Notes under the pieces: generated by a model
The model's database searches: none
The model's input: the letters and a program-made list of their open reading frames with translations, nothing else
What the model was told of the DNA's origin: nothing
Shown here: positions 11,163 to 23,338 of the stretch, piece after piece
How positions within the stretch are numbered: position 1 is the first letter of the stretch
Layout of the letters: every line of letters begins with the position of its first letter
Assembly: GCA_902806565.1 (NCBI GenBank)
Contig: CADCXA010000050.1
Coordinates: forward strand, 310,001 to 374,000
Direction: 5' to 3'
DNA from: Hypoxylon rubiginosum
Lineage: Eukaryota > Ascomycota > Sordariomycetes > Xylariales > Hypoxylaceae
DNA: 64,000 nucleotides
Translations under genes and position numbers: made by a program

Positions 11163-13071
11163 TCAGCACCGGAAGTACCTCTTCTCGATCCACCTGTCTT
11201 CGAAGTCGGACACCATGCTACCGACAACAACGGTAATCTCCGGGAATACCTTCGTTAGACGGCGGACGCCTACGTAGCCAGCTGAGTGTGTTGCGAAGAC
11301 GATGCGATCTTGAGGTACGCCGTGGTCTACGAGGACTTGGACAGCCATCAGAGCAGAGCCTCCGCTAGACATCTGGGCATCCAGAAGTAAGACACTGTCA
11401 TGTGTGCCAATATCCTTAGGAAGCTTCAGGTAATGAAGCTCCGGCTCTCCAGTGCGGGTATTAGACTGGATCAGGAGGCGCCCGGTCTTGCCATCCGGTA
11501 TCACCCTTCTCAGACCGGCCTCGAAAGCAGCACCTCCCCGAAGGACAATAACTGCGCTCACTTCACCTTTAGGGGTGAGCCCATTGTAGTGTCTACCAGC
11601 AGGAGTCTCGATCGTCAATTCCTGGAAGTGAACATTATTCAAGGCCCTGATGACATTAGTAAAAGATGATGGGCAGGCTAACATGGGCACATACTCTTCA
11701 ATTAATAGGCATGAAAATCTGTCGAAGTAGAAAATGAAGTCCTCGCTTGAGGTATCAATGTCCTGGATAATGGTGTTCATTCCCTTTAGTTGAGGGGTCT
11801 GCTCAAGGACGACGACCCTTTCGGATAGCGGCTCATCATCGCAGCCAGCTTCTAGGCTTCTTAGAGCAGCTCGATGACGGGTCGACTTCTCTAGTAACTT
11901 TCTCTCGATATACTGGGTGACCATAGCTACGCTGGTAAGTAGGCGCCTCTAGTTCGGGAAGACTTCAGCTTACCCATTGCGACTCGATTTTCTATGCCTC
12001 GGGGCACGATGATGTCTAACGTGGAGAGAAATTAGCCTGGGGTAGGATTGGATGATGTAGAATATAGAATATAGAATATAGGAAGGGCAAATCGTGAGAT
12101 ATTATTCCCTACCAGCATGGTTTCTCTGTGGCACAACATACTAGAAAGGATAATGTCAGCTTCAATTCTTTCTCAGGTTGAGATGGCCAACCTTCTCATA
12201 GTTCGGCTTTACGAAACCAAACCATTGCTTGATGCAGCCTTCTACTGTGCGACCTCGATCTCTCACGTCTCGTAAGACTAGTGATACTATGTCAACGCGG
12301 AGCTCTTCTTGGTTTAGAGCAACACTTACTTCGTCTTGAAAGGCACGTGTCGGCATCGGCTTCACAGTATATCTGCTAGGGGTCAGCACCCCGTTCACCG
12401 ATAACTGCGTCTACTGGCACCAACCCTCATATCCATCAAATCCATCACCCTCTGGTCATAGAGTGCGAATATGCCTTCTAAGACCAGAACGTGAGGAGAG
12501 TAGATGGTTGTTGTCTCTTCTACGCGCTGATGCTTTTCGAAGGAGTACACAGGTATCTCTGTACGTTTGCTGTATAGAAGGATTAGTGGCTATGGCTACG
12601 AGAGATTCATCGAGGACTCTACGTATTAGGGGCTGCCCTTACCCAGCTTTCAGATCTCGAAGAGTGTCCACCAAGGCATCAAAGTCTATTGCCTACAAAT
12701 CAAGCATCAATATGGATATGGTAAGGGTAGTAAATAAGAGACTAACCTCAGGAGAATCGAAGTCATATTCGTTGAGAAAGGCCTTCTTAGAAGCTTCGGC
12801 ATTAAGTGGCTTGTAGTAGGAGTCCTAAGACCTGTAAGATAGGAGGTTACGCTCTTTTTCCCATTATGCTTACCATTGATAAGATGACAACCCATGGCAA
12901 ATTCAACTTGCTGACGATGGCATGCGATAATGTCGATTTTCCGGAGCCGGAACTCCCAGCGATGCCAATAATACTCAGATCAGCCCACGGAGGGCTGTAA
13001 TGGGCTCTCTTGGCGATGGTGTCCGCATTGTTATCAGCCACTATGGCAGGGGATCCAATGCCGGTGTTCAT
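11163..13071 (-). CDS. URK1: Uridine kinase with C-terminal UPRT-like domain
   Basis: Nine exons (13071-12874, 12824-12747, 12692-12643, 12569-12425, 12372-12330, 12286-12192, 12140-12113, 12015-11974, 11926-11163) join in phase to 480 aa, close to yeast Urk1. The enzyme phosphorylates uridine and cytidine in the pyrimidine salvage pathway. The N-terminal kinase has the P-loop GIAGSSGSGKST, then SYYKPL, the HVLVLEGIFALYD strand and the LSRR..RDVRDRGR lid region. The C-terminal 250 residues form a uracil phosphoribosyltransferase-like fold, with LRGGAAFEAGL and LLDAQMSSGGSALMAV where active UPRTs carry the PRPP loop (usually DPMLATGG). The variant loop suggests the domain may be catalytically weak or regulatory. 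Two of the exons are very short (28 and 42 nt). Confidence 0.92.
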
Positions 13072-14103
13072 GGCTATCGGTCTAGACAGTGTTTCGTATA
13101 TAGGACAGGCATGGGGTAAAGGTGTTTATATAAGGCCGAAGATTTCCAATATGTCTCGAATTCAAGAGGTCAGCGGATAGTGAGAGGGTTGTTGTCGCGT
13201 GCCCACCAACGTCACTCTGCTCTAGAGTCTAGGCAGACTAGCACCGTTCAGGAGTGAGCCAGTAAGCGACTAATACGATGAAATGAGGCTTAGAAGATCG
13301 TTCAACTTTACAGCAAGCAAAACTGCCTGCAGGAAGTTCTCGGCTGAATATAATATAGGAATTCTTCAAAACAAGATATTCCAAATCAAAACCGAGAAGA
13401 GAATTAAAAGAAGAAGAAAGGAGGACCTTCAAATAAATGCAAAGTGGCCAAAGGTAAACTGTGTGGGTTTCGACGATTCGAATTTAGCAGGTCGATTTGG
13501 AGCTTAGGGTGTGTTAATAGCGAAGCATACGCCCGTGTGGCCCCTGATCCCCTTCAATGCACGTGGAAGCTAGAACACCTTGGTCTGCTAGCAGCCTTAG
13601 GCAAAGTTACATATAGCACGAGCCACAACGTCAAAAGAGGCTGAAGAGGCTGGCGAATGGGAACTGCAGCCTATTGTAGCCTGAGCGCCCGCAAGCCACA
13701 CGTTTTCATCGCATTCCATCAATTTCTGCACTTACCCGCACCTAAAAAAAATCCCAACCTTCCTCCATCTTTACTCAAACACGAATCAATTTTCATGTGC
13801 AACATCAACGAGAAGCCCGGCCTCGTGGCGGAAACTAATACACTTTCCCCAAGGCATCTGCTTCTCCAACTCATCTCATTATCATTCTACTCTACCACCT
13901 GAACATAAAAACGCTCCGAGTGGTAGAAGGGCATGTCGAGCCATCTCTTCTACTCGAGACTTGTATCCTACACCCAAAATACATTTCAGGGTTCCTCTGA
14001 GCCAAGATGGTATGCTGAGCTGTCATCCGGTCTTGTTGTCTTTTCCTTTTCGGCCTACTAATCGTACTCCGAGCAGACATCGTCCGCACAAACATCAAAG
14101 TCA
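13072..14103. other. Divergent intergenic region URK1 / GID8
   Basis: 1032 nt between divergent start codons. It must hold both promoters and 5' UTRs. Short ORFs (for example 13283-13507) have low-complexity Lys/Arg-rich translations and no support. No tRNA or repeat is recognised. Confidence 0.45.
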
Positions 14104-15221
14104 ATGAAGCAACTGGATGCCTTCACGAGGCAGGTCGAAGAAGTGAAGACTCCAAAGAGGTACGTTGATTGTTCTTTCAACCCTTTTTTTAAGCAACTAC
14201 CCCACGTTGGGATTTATCATGATGTAACAAATAAAACAATGGGAATCTCTCTGAGTATACCATGCGGAGATCGTTTTAATTTAAATTTCTGAATATTTTA
14301 TATTCCTTGACCTATCTTGTAGCAACCTTAATACAGTTCCCTGGCTAACATTACCTTCCAAGTGACATTAACGCATTGATCCTCGACTATCTGACTCTCG
14401 CGGGCTATCCTAATGCTGCCGCGAAATTCTCAACCGAAGCAAATCTATCACCTCATCAACATAGTTCTGCCATCGAGGCGAGACAGGAGATACAGGCTTA
14501 TATACACAGAGGGGACATTGAGAACGCCATCCGTACTCTAAATAACCATGATCCATCGGTACGTAATCTCTGCCGTCATTATCACCACATTATTTGCACT
14601 CGATTTGCTATGATTAAAACACGAGTTTACATGCACCACTCATATGGCCTCCGGGCCTTTGATGAGGAACAACCACTTTTTCTATGAGCTTCCTATTTAT
14701 TTTTCGATATCTCGATCGACTTTAATTCTTACCTCAGCACCAGCTAACCGTCTGAAAAGATTTTAGACAAGGACGAGCCCCTCCATTTTGCACTCCTTCG
14801 CCTCCAGTTGGTCGAGCTGATCCGAAAGGCACAACCAGGAGGTGATATAGGCCCGGCGTTGGAATTTGCACAGACGCAGCTTGGGCCCAAAGCTCCACAC
14901 ACACCGCAATTCCTGGAAGACTTGGAAAAGACAATGTCTCTTCTTGTGTTTGGCCATGACAAGCTGGATCCCTCCATAGCGGCGCTTCTTAAACCAGGTC
15001 TACGAAGAGACGTCGCCGACAAGGTGAACAAGGCCATGCTGCAAAGCCAATACCAGCGCAGAGACGCTGCCATTCGTCACTTGGTACAAATGAGAGCCTG
15101 GAGCGAAGAGACTGTGCGTAAGGAAGGCAAGAAGGACTTGCCAGCAAGAATAGACCTAGGGCTAGATAGCGATGGCTCAGATAGGCCTGAGAACGGACTG
15201 GAACCGATGGTTACGACATAG
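14104..15221 (+). CDS. GID8: GID8/TWA1 subunit of the GID (CTLH) E3 ubiquitin ligase
   Basis: Three exons (14104-14159, 14363-14558, 14760-15221) join in phase to 237 aa, the size of fungal Gid8. It is a scaffold subunit of the GID/CTLH ubiquitin ligase, which in yeast degrades gluconeogenic enzymes on glucose addition. A LisH motif is seen in DINALILDYLTLAGYPNAAA, followed by the CTLH segment (IEARQEIQAYIHRGDIENAI) and the CRA region (LHFALLRLQLVELIRK through DVADKVNKAMLQ). The start at 14104 gives the usual short lead (VEEVKTPKS) before the LisH. The C-terminus is a short acidic tail. Introns are 203 and 201 nt, long for this window. Confidence 0.92.
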
Positions 15222-15758
15222 GAACGGAGGAGCCGTCTCCCGGAGCTAGAGCTTGACAGGGAGGAGTCCCAAACGCTGCCGACTGGTACGACGCGTAGGT
15301 TGACACTGGATCAAATAAGTCATTTCTGGACGACTTATCGGCAACGCTTAGATCTTTTCCAAGAGATCTTTGTATCGCCTGGGCCTCCCCAGGGCTAGGG
15401 CTGGGAGAGAATACGAGAGACGAATTATGTTTCGAGGGTATTTATTGAGAATTGAACAGGCGTTATGGTTAGGGGATATCCGGGACTGAGAAACTCATTG
15501 GTAGCGGCGATTACCAGCAGGTACTAGGCGTTTCAAGGTTGAGGTTGGCAGCTCTCGGTCGGGAAGGCATATGCCAAGGCTCATGAATAGGATTGTTACG
15601 ATAACTTGGGAAGTGATTCACAATTCACATAGCAGCTTATTGAATGCGAACACAAGGACGAATACGATATGCTGCTGTATGCGTGTTCAGGATGCCATTT
15701 GTCTAGTAATATATGTACAAAATCACGCATGGCCCCCTATATCTCCCATACTGCCCGT
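15222..15758. other. Convergent intergenic region GID8 / NDUFS4
   Basis: 537 nt between two 3' ends, presumably 3' UTRs of both genes. Nothing else is recognised. Confidence 0.45.
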
Positions 15759-16521
15759 CTATTTGGTTCGGATATGCTTGAGCTGCTTGGGGGAATACAA
15801 GAAGTTGTTGGCATAGGCCTTGGGCGTGAAAGCACGCTCATTCGGCTCTTGCACGAAGTATTCGTAGCCCTGCTTTTCCGCAAATGCGATAGCATCTTCC
15901 TTAGACTTGAACTCGAGCTTAGTACCCTGCATGAAATCGCCGGACGACTGCCATCCCATCAAGGGGTTTTCCCATCGGTGGCCCTTAGCGAGGACATCCC
16001 AGTCCATTCTCCAATGGTGGCTTCCCCAGTTTCCGGATTGCGTCGCTGGCTTCGCGGGTTGAAAGATACTGTATGCTTGGTTAGATACGTTGGTAGTGGA
16101 TATGATATTAACAGGTATGATTCCCTACCGAACGGTTCTCGCCTGTAACTCAATTGGGGCACCGGACAGCACGGCTGCAGGGAGGATTGCGTGGTCTTCG
16201 CTTCCGTCCATCACTCGCTTCGGCACAGGTGTGAATGTACTAGAGAATGCATTCGTCAGCATCAATCCCAATCCAGATATAATCTCATCCGCCACCAGTA
16301 AAGGATACGTACGAGGTGGCCTTGTCGATGTGGACGCCGTAGTCGGGGGAATTCGGTAGTCGCTTCTCGGGAGCAGCTAGCTCGGTTGCCTCAGCGAGGG
16401 ATGTCGATGGCGACGCATCGTCGGATTTGAATCGTCGGTGGGCCATAGCCAGAGCTTGTCGGCTCGGAATCAATGTCGCGCTTCGCAACAGCGTCGCGGC
16501 TGTCTGTGCTCTGAGCGACAT
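15759..16521 (-). CDS. nuo-21: NADH:ubiquinone oxidoreductase NDUFS4-type subunit (21 kDa in Neurospora)
   Basis: Three exons (16521-16313, 16239-16129, 16068-15759) join in phase to 209 aa. This is the NDUFS4-type accessory subunit of complex I at the N-module/matrix arm interface. The N-terminus (SLRAQTAATLLRSATLIPSR) is a clear mitochondrial presequence. The conserved core is seen in TFTPVPKRVMDG, RIFQPAKPATQSG, HWRMDWDVLAKG, WENPLMGWQSSGD and AFAEKQGYEYFVQEP, with a late YANNFLYSP. It is transcribed divergently from the ATP synthase subunit f gene. The symbol follows Neurospora usage and is inferred from similarity. Confidence 0.92.
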
Positions 16522-16968
16522 CTTGAATTTACTCTATGGGCACCTCCCTGTCCGATGGTTGGAAATTGGCGTAGGGAGGTAAGTGGGTGACGGTTGACAA
16601 GTAATTGAAGGTTGAAGGGAGCCTTGAGGAATAAATAGATTTTTCTCGCCTTGTACCTGAGGCGTAGAACTTCCGAGACCTGAGGTTGAGGTAATCGACT
16701 TTACAGGGATTTGATTGGTCAGAGCGGCAATTACCGCGCTAAAGTGTGGCGCACGGACCAGAAAATTAACGGCAAGCCAGGCGAAAGGCGAGGTCTTTTC
16801 GTTCTTTCGCCAAACCTTCACTTTTGAAGCTCGTCATAGTCCAAATTAGCATCGCATCGCATCGCATCGCAAACTCCAATTGTGTCGACATTTGACCAAT
16901 TGATTAGCCCTTGTGATATTTATCACTTCTTTTCCTTCTCCCTCTGCTGCGACCGCACCTCCGCCACA
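16522..16968. promoter_or_regulatory. Bidirectional promoter of NDUFS4 and ATP synthase subunit f
   Basis: 447 nt separate the two ATGs. On the plus strand CCAAT occurs at 16876-16880 and 16896-16900, 20 nt apart, and an inverted CCAAT (ATTGG) at 16714-16718 faces the complex I gene. The HAP/CBC CCAAT-binding complex is a known activator of fungal respiratory genes. A pentamer repeat (GCATC)4 lies at 16849-16868. Function is inferred from position only. Confidence 0.5.
16849..16868. repeat. Tandem GCATC pentamer, four copies
   Basis: Four perfect GCATC copies sit just upstream of the two CCAAT boxes and about 100 nt upstream of the ATP17 ATG. It is a short microsatellite with possible promoter relevance. 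Confidence 0.85.
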
Positions 16969-17685
16969 ATGAGCTTCGTTACTCGCCGGGCCCTTTCGAC
17001 CCTCATTCCTCCTAAGGTCCGTGGGATTCTGTCTATACACGCATAGCTGCTGGTCCGCTAACCTGCTTCTCTCTAGGTCGCCTCGCCGAACGTACGTATT
17101 GACCCCTATTATGCTGCGCTGTCCGGGATTTCCGCTGTTCTGTTACGATCTGGAGCTCGATTTGGTTGGATAGCTGGGGCGTGATTTTGGTATTTGCCTC
17201 TACATCAGCATTGGCATCGACATCGGCATCGGTAGCGGCTCTAGATGATATAAGACGAGGATATTGCAATACGAGGGGAATCATAGGTGGCTGATGAATA
17301 TATATAGGCAATCGGCGCTGCCCCCGATGCTCTCCGTATGAAGCGCGTTGTCAGCTTCTACGAGAAACTCCCTCGAGGACCCGCGCCCGAGATCAAGGGC
17401 ACCGGCCTTCTCGGCAGATACCAGGCCAAGCACTTTGGCAAGAACCCTACCGCCAAGCGTACGTCCATCGATATTTACTATCGGCTTTTGTTGAGGTCAG
17501 AGGTCGGCTTATACTGATGATCTCATGCTTTAGCTATCATCCACGCAATTGGTCTCATCCTCGTTATCGGATACCCCATGACTTACTACTTCCACCTGCG
17601 TAAGTCCTCCTTTATGGAAATACTGCTAGAAGCATGTAACAACTGCTAACAAGCTGCAGGCCACCATAAGAACAATGCCCATTAA
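16969..17685 (+). CDS. ATP17: Mitochondrial ATP synthase subunit f (Atp17)
   Basis: Five exons (16969-17016, 17077-17091, 17308-17458, 17534-17599, 17660-17685) give 101 aa. None is long enough to show as a single ORF. The product is subunit f of the Fo membrane sector. Seen: a presequence-like SFVTRRALSTLIPPK, the conserved ASPNAIGAAPDALRMKRVV and FYEKLPRGPAPEIKG, then GLLGRYQAKHFGKNPTAKP, a single membrane helix (HAIGLILVIGYPMTYYF) and the end HLRHHKNNAH, all like Neurospora subunit f. The second exon is only 15 nt, coding VASPN. Translation across all junctions stays in phase, so the model is secure. Confidence 0.93.
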
Positions 17686-19216
17686 GCGGACTCCGCTACG
17701 AAGGCATGAGGTGGAACTGGGTAAAGTCAAGCGACCTGTATGTAAATAGACGGCGTCAAGAACGAATAGCCATGGTGTACTAGAACGAAGAAGAGCCTAG
17801 TCTCATCAAGGATAAAAAAATCCTACAGTTTTCTTTTCTTGCTCAAATATCTCCTGCGTTGTTTGATATGTGAGATGAATTCATGTGTGCTAACCTAACA
17901 AGTAAAGTCAAGATATAGGAGGTAGGTAACTAATTCAACACCTTTCTTTTGGCAAATTCGACGTGATATATGTCCTAATCTTGCTTCTCGAGCTATGAAT
18001 GAGAAGTTTGCTTAACTTTTAATACAATTGAGCGGTATTGTTTGGCGTCAGCAGCACTTCTTATCGAAGAGTTGCTTGAGACCTTAGGCATTTATCTACC
18101 CTAGGTGGCATGCCTAAGGTTAGTTATCTATTGTATCTATTATGAATTGCTGTGATATGCCTAAGGTTGATTATCTATTGTAGGTTATCTATTGTATCAT
18201 TACAATCGTGTGGAAACAATAGAGCCAATAATGGATCTAAGGTATTTAAATCACTCCTGATCTTTCCAAATCTTTATATAACCACCGCCGCCTCTCTTGA
18301 CATCAGCCTTTTGATCCTCAACCTTTCCATCTCACCTCTCGTGTAAATTACCAAGGACAAGACACAAAAGTGCCAATCATCGACAGTCACAGTGACTAAT
18401 TCAGCTACTGGTATGTATGTCATATTTCTTATTCGAGGATATCACTTTCTTTTCTTTGTACTAGATTCTCGGCTGCATCTTTAGACGGGATTCACTTAAC
18501 GATGCAATGACTCGCATGCCTCATTTGGATATATCGATATATCGATAACCCCATATTTAGGTCAGATGGTCAGATATGATGTACCTTGCAGTCATCAGCT
18601 GCTGACAAGTGTCAAAGCTTAACCTCTTCTTTTCAGCTCCTACTCAAGCAGCCAAGCAACTAGCAACCAGCAACCAAGCCACATGTACGGCCCACTTTCT
18701 CTCACATATTTCCAGCCGCCAGCCGTCGTGTCTTCCAATTTCCTTCGCCTTCTCCACTCTTTTCCGTGCAAGCCCCAAAAGCTCGGGATGTAAACTTTTG
18801 ACAACACGACGCTGAACAAGCAATTTACAGTACATACAAACTTCCCAATCCGCAACAACCGACCTGTACCACGAAGGTATTGCCATACAATACCCTACTC
18901 TCTCTCTCTCCCTCCGCCCTCCCAAGAGCGAGGTTTTCTTGTTAAATCATTTGGTCGCGTCTTTGGCGAGCGCGACACATCTGCTTTTTCTCTTCTCTTT
19001 CAGACCCAGTGCCTGTACCAGTACCTTGCAGGTAAGTAACCGACTCCGATTTCTCGCGGGTGACGCCAAGTATCCCGTACGCAACCCTTTCCAACTGACC
19101 ACCTCGACCAACTGTCAGCCTCAGTAACCACTCATCTCCTCCCTGAAGAGTCGCAACCTACCGGTACCCCTTCGATCGCGACGCAAACATTTACGTTTCA
19201 CGACATTTCGAGTTGG
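17686..19216. other. Long intergenic / probable 5' UTR region
   Basis: 1531 nt between ATP17 and the large disordered-protein gene. From about 18250 the plus strand turns pyrimidine rich with several GT..AG pairs, which suggests a long, possibly spliced 5' leader for the downstream gene. Palindromic ATCGATATATCGAT-like words lie near 18531-18548. No convincing coding ORF. Confidence 0.4.
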
Positions 19217-22200
19217 ATGATGGCGACTGAGCCAATCCTCACAAAGCCAGATGCATTTCTAACTGACTCCGCCCTCGTAAGTACATCGTGTCGCCCTCTT
19301 CGTCTGCAGCCCGGTCTGAACCTGGTTTCCCTTCCTCTACCCTCTGATTTTCCCTTGTCGCCATCGCCATCTTCTTCCTCCACTTACTATTATACTACCG
19401 CAATTGCTTAACTGCGCCGAGTCGCAAACCGCCTGCTTACTTCTGTCTTTAGGCTCAATCTGCTGTTGCCAGTAACGAGATCCAAGATGCCAGCCACCCG
19501 AGTGCTACAGTAGACAGTACCATTAGCGCCGAGCATAGGCAGATCGCAGATGTCGTGAACGAGCTGGTGAACTCGACCGAAGTTAGTGTGAGCGGTTCAG
19601 ATACAGAAACATCTAAGGCAGACCTTCCGAAGCATCTTGGCGACAAGAACCATGTGCGAACATCTTCTACCATCAAGAGGCCCCAGAGCTTCAAGTCCGT
19701 TTCCGTGAATCGCACTTTTCTCGCTCCCAAGGCTACAACGAACTCCACCTCTCGTCCCGACTCCTCGCCAGGCACTACCTCTTCTACGCCCCAGCCTATT
19801 CACAGCAACTCTGCATCCCGTCTAAAGCTGGTCGCCAAATCCGGTAGCAGCCTGGGTGGTTCTACAAAGACCTTGAGCAGCAATGGTAAACCCGCCGCGG
19901 CTCCTGACCCGAATACGGTTTGGAATCGCAATCGGCGTAAGTGGCAATACTATATACTATAATCTTCTCATAAAATTGGAATACTTGTCGCTAACGTATC
20001 TGATAGCAATCTCGCAACCGGAGCAGAAGAAGCTGTCTGATGAAGAGCTAATGCAGAAATTCGGCATACACATGGCGGGTCGTCTAGGACCGGAGGATGC
20101 GAAGGGCCAGTCAAATTGGGCTGATATTGAAGATGACGATGAATGGGCTCCCGAAACTATTACCTGGACTGATGGCACCAAAATTACGTTGCCGCAAGCC
20201 GATGAAGCCCCTCCTACCCCCAGCATAGCCCCTGCTACGATCCACAAGGAACCAGCTCCTGTACCACCGAAGTCCATGTCACCAGCACCTATCGCGAGCA
20301 CAGTTGGGTCTCCTTCTGTCAAGCCCACGAATATAGCCTCCGGGAAGAGCCTTGTCCTGAAAGGTGCGCCCGAGAAGCCTACCTTGGTCGCGAAACCCCC
20401 AGCACTCCCGACACCGGCTAAGTCGCCGTGGGCACGATTACCGCCTATTGAGAGGGTACCTCCGGGACAGATAGATGGGCCCGCTGCAGCGTCGGCCTCG
20501 CGTCCTCCAGCAAGGGAATACATTCCCACAACAAGCGCAACGCCCCCTCCCATGACCGAGATAGCAGCGGATGACTTTAGTCGATCAAGTTTCCAAGATG
20601 GACATTTGAATAACCACAGTCAGCTGTTCAACTCGCACTCTGGACGATACGAGCCGGTGTCAGACCGAAGGGGATCGAGGAACGATATCTATGGGCGCCA
20701 GCCGGCTGTTCTTCAGCGACCACAACATCATGACCAGCAAGGTCCAGCGGAACCGTCTGCTGCTTTTCAAACAAGCAGAATGAGCGGGCAGGAACCCCCG
20801 TACGGTCGCCGCCGTGGTTCCTCCAACGTCAGCGGAACGAGTGGAAGTCTGGCCCACAAACTAGGACGGCCGCATGATATTCCGCTGCCACCTCTAGAGT
20901 CGTTGCAGTCGCAAGCTGGTTCTGTTATTACAGGGGGTGCCGAGAGTCCGATTTCTACCAGGACGTTTTCGCCAGCCAACAATCAGCCGACCCCACGACT
21001 CCAGCACAACCAGCCATATCAACCGAGACCTTCTCCCGGACAAACCCACGCCGTATCGCTCAGCAGCCCAACTATGGACGCGCCTCCTGAGGAAGACGTT
21101 ATCGCAGTACAAAAGAGGGTTATGCATGAGCGTCGTGAGCAGGCCCGCAAGCGTAGGCTTGAAGAGGAAGCACGCGAGGAGGAGGCTCGTAGAGCTCGGA
21201 TTGCCGAAAAGCTCAAAGCACTGGGCCCTGCTCCAGAACGCAAGAGTGCTGCAAGGGAGGACAAGAAAGATGATGCTCCTGCACTGCCTACGCAACAGAC
21301 AAGCATTTCTGCTAATTCAGTGACTGGATCTGGGGCTGCTGCGAAGGCTCCAGTCGAGCCTAGCAATTTAGCAACTCCGGCTACACCACCGACGATTGGC
21401 GATATAAAACCCGCTTCTAAAAAGCAAGTCAATGGGGAAGCAAGCCGACCTCTTGAACAAGCCTCGAAGTCTCGAAATGAGATAGGACATCTTGCGAACG
21501 TGCCGAAGCCTCAGTCTGCAACAAAGCCTTGGCCCGATGCGCCTGCTCCCTCATGGACTCAAACCCCAGCCCGGGGCGTAAATGTCTGGGCTCCTGACAA
21601 CAATCGCTCACTTGGGAATGGGACGTTCACTCCCGACCTAATAACCTTACCTGATTCCCACCCTTCCCCAATCACTGAGCGCTCCCATCGCCCAGCACCT
21701 ATTGGGCCTCCACGATCAGCAGCCCAGCAGCCCGGACGTCCCGAATCTATGCCTAGTGGCCGCTTGGCGCCTATTGGGCCACCTCGTGGTCGTCATTCTA
21801 ATATGTCACAAACGTCTGAGCAGGCTCCTACGAATTCGTGGCAGTCCTTCACGACCAATGTCCGTGACGATGATCGTAGACGAGCACTTGAGATGCAAGA
21901 AAAGCTGGACGCTCAGGCGAGTCAGCCGTCAATTCAAATAAGGGAGACCTGGCGAGCCGCCGACGGCACCGTTCGAGAGGTTAAACGAAGCGAAGCTGGT
22001 ACAATATCGAGGACAGTCAGTAACCAGAACGAATCACGCAGCTCATTCAAGCCTCATACAGCGGATGGGTTCTCCGACCCAAACAGACCGTCGGCGCAGG
22101 AAGTTACCGAACTTGCTAAGCATAGTAAAGGTTTCATGCCTTCCGACTTTGCCGTCCGAGATGTTGCTAGAGTGTCTATTATTAGAGAGGCAAATGGCAT

Positions 22201-23338
22201 CCATTCGGATCTAGGCAAACAACCAGCCATCAATCATTCTGGGTCAATTGCACCAGGTCACCCGACCCAGCCGAGGAGTGGCTCTCGGTTTTTTCCCTCT
22301 AACACCGCCCATCTTCGAGGCACGCCATCGCGGGATAGTCGTGCTCAAGAAGACGCACGTACGAAATCTCCAACGCCGCCTCCCCCAACTGCGGATGGCC
22401 ATCCTGTATTTGATGGTGATGTCACCCGGCCACATGTAGCCCTTCCACCGGCCCGTCCGATAGTCAAGCTGCCGCCTTCCAACAACCCGAGTCCCGTTGT
22501 GCCATCTGCGAAACCCGCACCCATATCGTTTGCCGCGGCCGCGGCCGCGGTGCCTGTCCGAGCAAACGCGCAACCGGGGGCTGCCCGTCCCTCTAGCAGA
22601 GGTGTAGGGTACAACGGAATTGCTCAGAAGCCTCATGAGATTGCATCACAGGAAAATTGGCAAGATAAGATTAATAGTCTTATGGGGAAGAAACCTGCCC
22701 CCCCAATTAGGTCTGTAGCAGTGGATTCTTCTAGCAAGATTGCATTGGATCATTCCCAATTTCTTGACCTAGCGACTGTCGCACTGCCTGTGCCCGGCCT
22801 TTCGCACTCGGTCAGCTCTTTGGATTCTGAAGACGGCGATTTTACGAGCAAGGAGATGGCCGAGGAGTGCTTTGGAGAGCAAGAGATGGGTTCGCTACCC
22901 GCCGTTCGGCTCCCTAGTGAGACGCCGGATGCATTATGGCAGGCCATTGAACCCGACTTCGACCCCGCTCCCGTTAGAATGCGAGTCGATGCGACATGTG
23001 GCGAAGCTTATCGGTTTTTGCCGGAGATGTCGAGTGGCAGAGTTGTGGTGCGGATATCGAATCCGCTCATGTTCGAGACAAAGACGGTTCTGATGCCTTA
23101 TTCGAATCACAGATCTAACAGCAACCCGCGACGACAGGGGCCCCGAGGAGGTCCTCGCCGCCTATCAGGCCGAACCGGTCAGCGAGGTGGAAGGGACCAC
23201 AATGATCACGTTAGTGATCACGCCTCGTCCTCACCTGGACGTCCTCCGTCTACTCGTAGTGGTGGCCGTGGCGGTTATCGACCTCGGACTGAGCATTGGA
23301 GTAGACACGCGTCGGCTGCTCCGGCAGCACAGTCCTAA
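19217..23338 (+). CDS. Large disordered protein with acidic WADIEDDDEW motif and RGG tail
   Basis: Three exons (19217-19276, 19453-19936, 20007-23338) join in phase to 1291 aa. I recognise it only as a protein conserved in filamentous ascomycetes; no function is assigned. Ordered landmarks: FKSVSVNRTFL near residue 95, NTVWNRNRR before exon 3, then DEELMQKFGIHMAGRL and the acidic WADIEDDDEWAPETITW segment near residue 220. The middle is Pro/Ser/Gln rich and disordered, with one charged coiled-coil block (KRVMHERREQARKRRLEEE and on). A repeated APIGPPR motif occurs twice. The C-terminus carries RGG/RG repeats (GPRGGPRR, RGGRD, GGRGGYRP), typical of RNA-binding tails. A role in mRNA or translation control is only inference. 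Confidence 0.85.
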
